Shown: positions 30,762 through 33,641 of the stretch, in pieces
Layout of the letters: the number at the start of each line of letters is the position of its first letter
How positions within the stretch are numbered: position 1 is the first letter of the stretch
DNA from: an uncultured Collinsella sp.
GTDB taxonomy: Bacteria > Actinomycetota > Coriobacteriia > Coriobacteriales > Coriobacteriaceae
Direction: 5' to 3'
Assembly: GCA_902470905.1 (NCBI GenBank)
Contig: CABRIC010000015.1
Location: forward strand, 1-33,641
DNA length: 33,641 bases
Position numbers and translations under genes: made by a program
Notes under the pieces: model-generated
The model's database searches: none
What the model saw: the letters and a program-made list of their open reading frames with translations, nothing else
Told to the model about the DNA's origin: nothing

Positions 30762-32534
30762 ATGATTGAAACTGAGAACAAGGTGTATGCCCGTCGCTGC
30801 GAGAGCCATGTCGAGGCCCTGCGCCGCGCCGTTCCGGGCTGCATCGAGAAGGTCGAGTGGCAGTGCGAGGACCAGCTGACGATTACCGTCAAGCAGGACA
30901 AGCTGCCCGAGGCCGTCCACTACCTGTACTACGAGCGCTACGGCTGGATTCCCGTGATCATCGGCAACGATGAGCGCAGCCTGTGCGGCCGTTACGCCGT
31001 ATACTACGTCATCTCCATGGAGGGGGAGGATCCCGGCTGGGTGACCGTCCGCGCCGAGGTCGATCCCGCCAAGATGACGTTCCCGTCCGTGACGCCGTTC
31101 GTCCCCGCCTGCGTGTGGGGCGAGCGCGAGCTGCGCGACATGTTCGGTCTGATCCCCGAGGGTCTGCCCGACCGTCGCCGCCTGGTGCTTCCCGACGATT
31201 GGCCCAGCGGCCTGTACCCGCTGCGCAAGGACTCCATGGACTACCGCTTCCGTCCCGCTCCCGCGAGCGACATGGAAAATTACGAGTTTTTGGCCGACAC
31301 CAAGGGCAAGGAGACCACGCTCGTCCCCATGGGCCCGCTGCACATTACCTCCGATGAGCCCGGCCACTTCCGCCTGTTCGTCGAGGGCGAGACGATCGTC
31401 GACGCCGACTACCGTCTGTTCTACGTGCACCGCGGCATGGAGAAGGTCGCCGAGACGCGCCTGAACTATGACGCCGTGACGTTCCTCGCCGACCGCATCT
31501 GCGGCATCTGCGGCTGCGCCCACTCGGTGGCTTATGCCGAGGCCGTCGAGCGCGCCCAAGGCATTCATGTCCCGCCGCGCGCCCAGTATATCCGCGCCAT
31601 CATGCTCGAGGTCGAGCGCCTGCACTCGCATCTGCTCAACATTGGCCTGGCGTCGCACTACACGGGCTTCGACTCCGGCTTCCAGCAGTTCTTCCGCGTC
31701 CGCGAGAAGTCCATGGACCTGGCCGAGAAGCTCTCCGGTCACCGCAAGACCTACGGTCTCAACGTGATCGGCGGCGTGCGTCGCGACATTTTGGCCGAGC
31801 AGAAGCTCTCCACGCTCACGACCATCCACCAGCTGCGTTCCGAGGTTCAGGAGCTCGTCGACGTGCTGCTCTCTACGCCCAACTTTATTGAGCGTACGAG
31901 CGGTATCGGCATCTTGGACCGCAAGATCGCACGTGACTTCTCGCCGGTCGGCCCGCTCATGCGTGGCTCGGGCTATGCCCGCGACGTGCGCTTTGACCAT
32001 CCCTTCGACGGCTACGCCGATCCGGACGTCCAAAAGATGCACGCCGCCACGGCCGACACCTGCGATGCCTTCGGCCGTACCGCCGTTCGCATCCAGGAGG
32101 TCTACGATTCGATCGACATGATCGAGACCATGCTCGAGAACTGCCCGTCGGGCCCCATCCTCACCACGGATTGGGAGTACACCCCGCACAAGTACGCCAT
32201 CGGCGCCACCGAGGCGCCGCGCGGCGAGGACGTGCACTGGGCCATGCTCGGCAACAACCAGAAGTGCTACCGCTGGCGCGCCAAGGCGGCCACGTACAGC
32301 AACTGGCCGGTCCTGCGCTACATGTTCCGCGGCAACACCGTGGGCGACGCGGCGCTGATCGTCGGCTCGCTCGACCCGTGCTACTCCTGCACCGACCGCG
32401 TGACGGTGACCGATGTCGCCGCCAAGCGCGACCACGTGCTCGACAAGGAGCAGTTCGAGAACGTCTGGCGCGACAAGTCGCCGCTTGCGGGCGAGGGCAC
32501 CATGGCCGCTCCGCTCGATAAGGAGGCGCTCTAA
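30762..32534 (+). CDS. hyfG: Group 4 [NiFe]-hydrogenase large subunit HyfG
   Basis: The 590-residue fused protein has a NuoC-like N-terminal domain (about 1-165, with WGERELRDMFGLIPEGLPDRRRL) and a catalytic NuoD-like domain that reduces protons to H2. Both nickel-binding motifs are intact: RICGICGCAH (C247, C250) and DPCYSCTDR (C540, C543). A 44-residue tail after R546 is the expected C-terminal extension; in E. coli HycE the protease HycI cuts after the matching arginine. No such protease gene is in the window. The conserved GHFRLFVEGETI and HRGMEK segments are also present. It begins three bases after hyfF, with GGTGGAG upstream. Confidence 0.95.
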   Translation: MIETENKVYARRCESHVEALRRAVPGCIEKVEWQCEDQLTITVKQDKLPEAVHYLYYERYGWIPVIIGNDERSLCGRYAVYYVISMEGEDPGWVTVRAEVDPAKMTFPSVTPFVPACVWGERELRDMFGLIPEGLPDRRRLVLPDDWPSGLYPLRKDSMDYRFRPAPASDMENYEFLADTKGKETTLVPMGPLHITSDEPGHFRLFVEGETIVDADYRLFYVHRGMEKVAETRLNYDAVTFLADRICGICGCAHSVAYAEAVERAQGIHVPPRAQYIRAIMLEVERLHSHLLNIGLASHYTGFDSGFQQFFRVREKSMDLAEKLSGHRKTYGLNVIGGVRRDILAEQKLSTLTTIHQLRSEVQELVDVLLSTPNFIERTSGIGILDRKIARDFSPVGPLMRGSGYARDVRFDHPFDGYADPDVQKMHAATADTCDAFGRTAVRIQEVYDSIDMIETMLENCPSGPILTTDWEYTPHKYAIGATEAPRGEDVHWAMLGNNQKCYRWRAKAATYSNWPVLRYMFRGNTVGDAALIVGSLDPCYSCTDRVTVTDVAAKRDHVLDKEQFENVWRDKSPLAGEGTMAAPLDKEAL

Positions 32535-32535
32535 T

Positions 32536-33252
32536 ATGCTGAAGCTTTGGAAGGTCAACGCCAAGGCCGGCGACGCGACGGTCAAGTACCCGTTTGCGCC
32601 GTTCCCCACCAACAAGGACATGCGCGGCAAGCCCGAGCACAATGCCGAGCTCTGCATCGCCTGCGGAGCCTGTGGCGTGGCTTGCCCGGCCGATGCCATT
32701 CGCATGGACACCGACCTTGCGGCCGACACCATCACCTGGTCGATCGACTACGGCCGCTGCATCTTTTGCGGCCGCTGCGAGGAAGCCTGCCCCATGGAGG
32801 CCATCAAGCTCACCGAGGAGTTTGAGCTGGCCGTCATGAGCAAGGACGACCTCACCAGCAAGAGCGTCTACACGCTCGAGCACTGCTCGCGCTGCGGCAA
32901 GCCGTTCGCCCCGCACAAGGAGATCGACTACGCTAAGCGCCTGCTGCAAAAGGCCGGCGGCATGGAGGCCGAGCAGGCCGCCCGTACCGTCGGTATGTGC
33001 CAGGAGTGCAAGCGCGAGCTCGACGCCCTGCGCGCCGCCTCGGCCGTAAAGACCGGCAACGCGCACGGCATGGCTGCCAACGAGACGCTTGCGTCCGGTG
33101 AGCCTCAGGGCCCCGGCATGGAGTATCTGGGCGGCCACGGTGTGAACCCGGAGTATATCGACCGCGAGCTTAACCCCGATGCGCCCGAGATTCCCGCCGG
33201 TCCGGCGCCGGTCGAGGGCATCATCATGGATTTTGAAACGAAGGAGGAGTAA
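32536..33252 (+). CDS. hyfH: Hydrogenase-4 two-cluster ferredoxin subunit HyfH
   Basis: The 238-residue NuoI-like subunit relays electrons toward the NiFe site. Cluster ligands are C40, C43, C46, C50 in CIACGACGVAC and C75, C78, C81, C85 in CIFCGRCEEAC. A further pair of CxxC motifs (C117/C120 and C155/C158) is shared with E. coli HycF and may bind a metal. The C-terminal 70 residues after CQECKRE are rich in glycine and proline and exceed the roughly 180-residue E. coli homologues, so this tail is lineage-specific. AAGGAGG sits at the end of hyfG, and the ATG is at 32536, one base after the hyfG stop. Confidence 0.92.
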   Translation: MLKLWKVNAKAGDATVKYPFAPFPTNKDMRGKPEHNAELCIACGACGVACPADAIRMDTDLAADTITWSIDYGRCIFCGRCEEACPMEAIKLTEEFELAVMSKDDLTSKSVYTLEHCSRCGKPFAPHKEIDYAKRLLQKAGGMEAEQAARTVGMCQECKRELDALRAASAVKTGNAHGMAANETLASGEPQGPGMEYLGGHGVNPEYIDRELNPDAPEIPAGPAPVEGIIMDFETKEE

Positions 33253-33254
33253 CC

Positions 33255-33595
33255 ATGGCCGAACCCACGCTTTTGCCCGAGCGGCTTCAGTACCGCCCGA
33301 CCAAGATCGAGCTCGACGAGAGCATCGAGAAGGCCAAGGCGACCCTTCTTAAGAAGATCAGGCGCTCGGTGTACGTCTACCGTGTCGACTGCGGCGGCTG
33401 CAACGGCTGCGAGATCGAGATCTTCGGTTCCATCACGCCCGTCTTTGACGTCGAGCGCTTTGGCATCAAGGTCGTGCCCTCGCCCCGTCACGCCGATGTG
33501 CTGCTGTACACCGGCGCCGTGACGCGTGCCATGCGCATGCCGGCCCTGCGCGCCTTTGAGGCCGCACCCGATCCCAAGATCGTGGTGTCCTATGG
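33255..33595 (+). CDS. hyfI: [NiFe]-hydrogenase small subunit HyfI, N-terminal part
   Basis: This is the first 113 residues of the NuoB-like small subunit that holds the [4Fe-4S] cluster next to the nickel site. The motif VDCGGCNGCEIEIF (C46, C49, C52) and the strand VLLYTGAVTRAM are diagnostic. The gene breaks at VSYG, where the next cysteine-containing motif would follow, because adapter sequence begins at about 33596. Its ATG has AAGGAGG seven bases upstream, two bases after the hyfH stop. Downstream genes expected in such operons (maturation protease, regulator, formate channel) are beyond the contig. Confidence 0.92.
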
Positions 33596-33641
33596 CTGTC
33601 TCTTATACACATCTCCGAGCCCACGAGACGCTACGCTATCT
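33596..33641. other. Nextera adapter with index, contig end
   Basis: The mosaic end in reverse (CTGTCTCTTATACACATCT, 33596-33614) is followed by the adapter part CCGAGCCCACGAGAC (33615-33629), an eight-base index GCTACGCT (33630-33637, which I recall as Nextera N709) and ATCT, the start of the P7 primer. This is not genomic sequence. The first C may coincide with a genomic base. Confidence 0.97.

Noticed and set aside
28650..32735. A 1361-codon open frame on the minus strand opposite hyfE-hyfH
   Set aside because: It runs antisense to well-identified hydrogenase genes. High G+C at third positions removes stop codons on the opposite strand. The translation is low-complexity and rich in H, R, G and L, with no recognisable domain or ribosome site.

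Overview
The window reads as a chromosomal contig from a strictly anaerobic, high-G+C gut actinobacterium of class Coriobacteriia. Collinsella is my best guess, from codon use, the combination of genes and the short interspersed palindromes; this is inference without a database search. Both ends carry Illumina Nextera adapter sequence (1-24 and 33596-33641), so genuine genomic DNA is about 25-33595, and the first and last genes (xpt, hyfI) are cut by the contig ends.

Layout. 25-755: the 3' end of xpt and a small GGQ release-factor-like protein. 842-3313 (minus strand): a diacylglycerol-kinase-family lipid kinase and a CLC anion transporter with fluoride-type features. 3523-8936: molybdenum block moeA, mogA, modA, modB, modC; ModB carries an unusual extracytoplasmic N-terminal domain. 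9000-16100: a structured leader, two tandem 2-hydroxyacyl-CoA-dehydratase-like proteins sharing eight aligned cysteines, their ATP-dependent activase, then selD (itself a selenoprotein with an in-frame UGA), yedF, a DUF3343 gene and a cysteine desulfurase, closed by a strong terminator. 16121-17479: a BrnQ-type branched-chain amino-acid carrier. 17491-20165: a small accessory zone with tRNA-Pro(UGG), tRNA-Gly(UCC), duplicated and inverted tRNA-Gly fragments, an AbiEi-like/nuclease-like gene bracketed by two copies of one palindrome, and a RelB/PIN toxin-antitoxin pair. 20592-33595: an operon for a formate hydrogenlyase of the Hyf type: hydN-like, selenocysteine fdhF, then hyfA-B-C-D-E-F-G-H-I in the E. 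coli hyf order.

How the parts fit. The last operon needs a molybdenum (or tungsten) pterin and selenocysteine for formate dehydrogenase H, and Ni-Fe for the group 4 hydrogenase. The window supplies molybdate uptake (ModABC), molybdate insertion (MoeA, MogA) and selenophosphate synthesis (SelD with YedF, the DUF3343 protein and a desulfurase as probable selenium-handling partners). It is therefore close to a supply chain for formate-to-H2 metabolism. The most intriguing part is the dehydratase-like pair plus activase placed directly before selD. Its cysteine count fits the double-cubane-cluster reductases better than classical dehydratases, and its position suggests a low-potential reductive step linked to selenium metabolism. 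That function is a hypothesis.

Non-coding structure is rich: five copies of two related perfect or near-perfect palindromes (two of them exactly between convergent gene ends), a 96-bp hairpin between the two dehydratase-like genes, a roughly 330-nt structured leader, and two bacterial SECIS candidates. I saw no insertion sequence, CRISPR array, prophage gene or rRNA.
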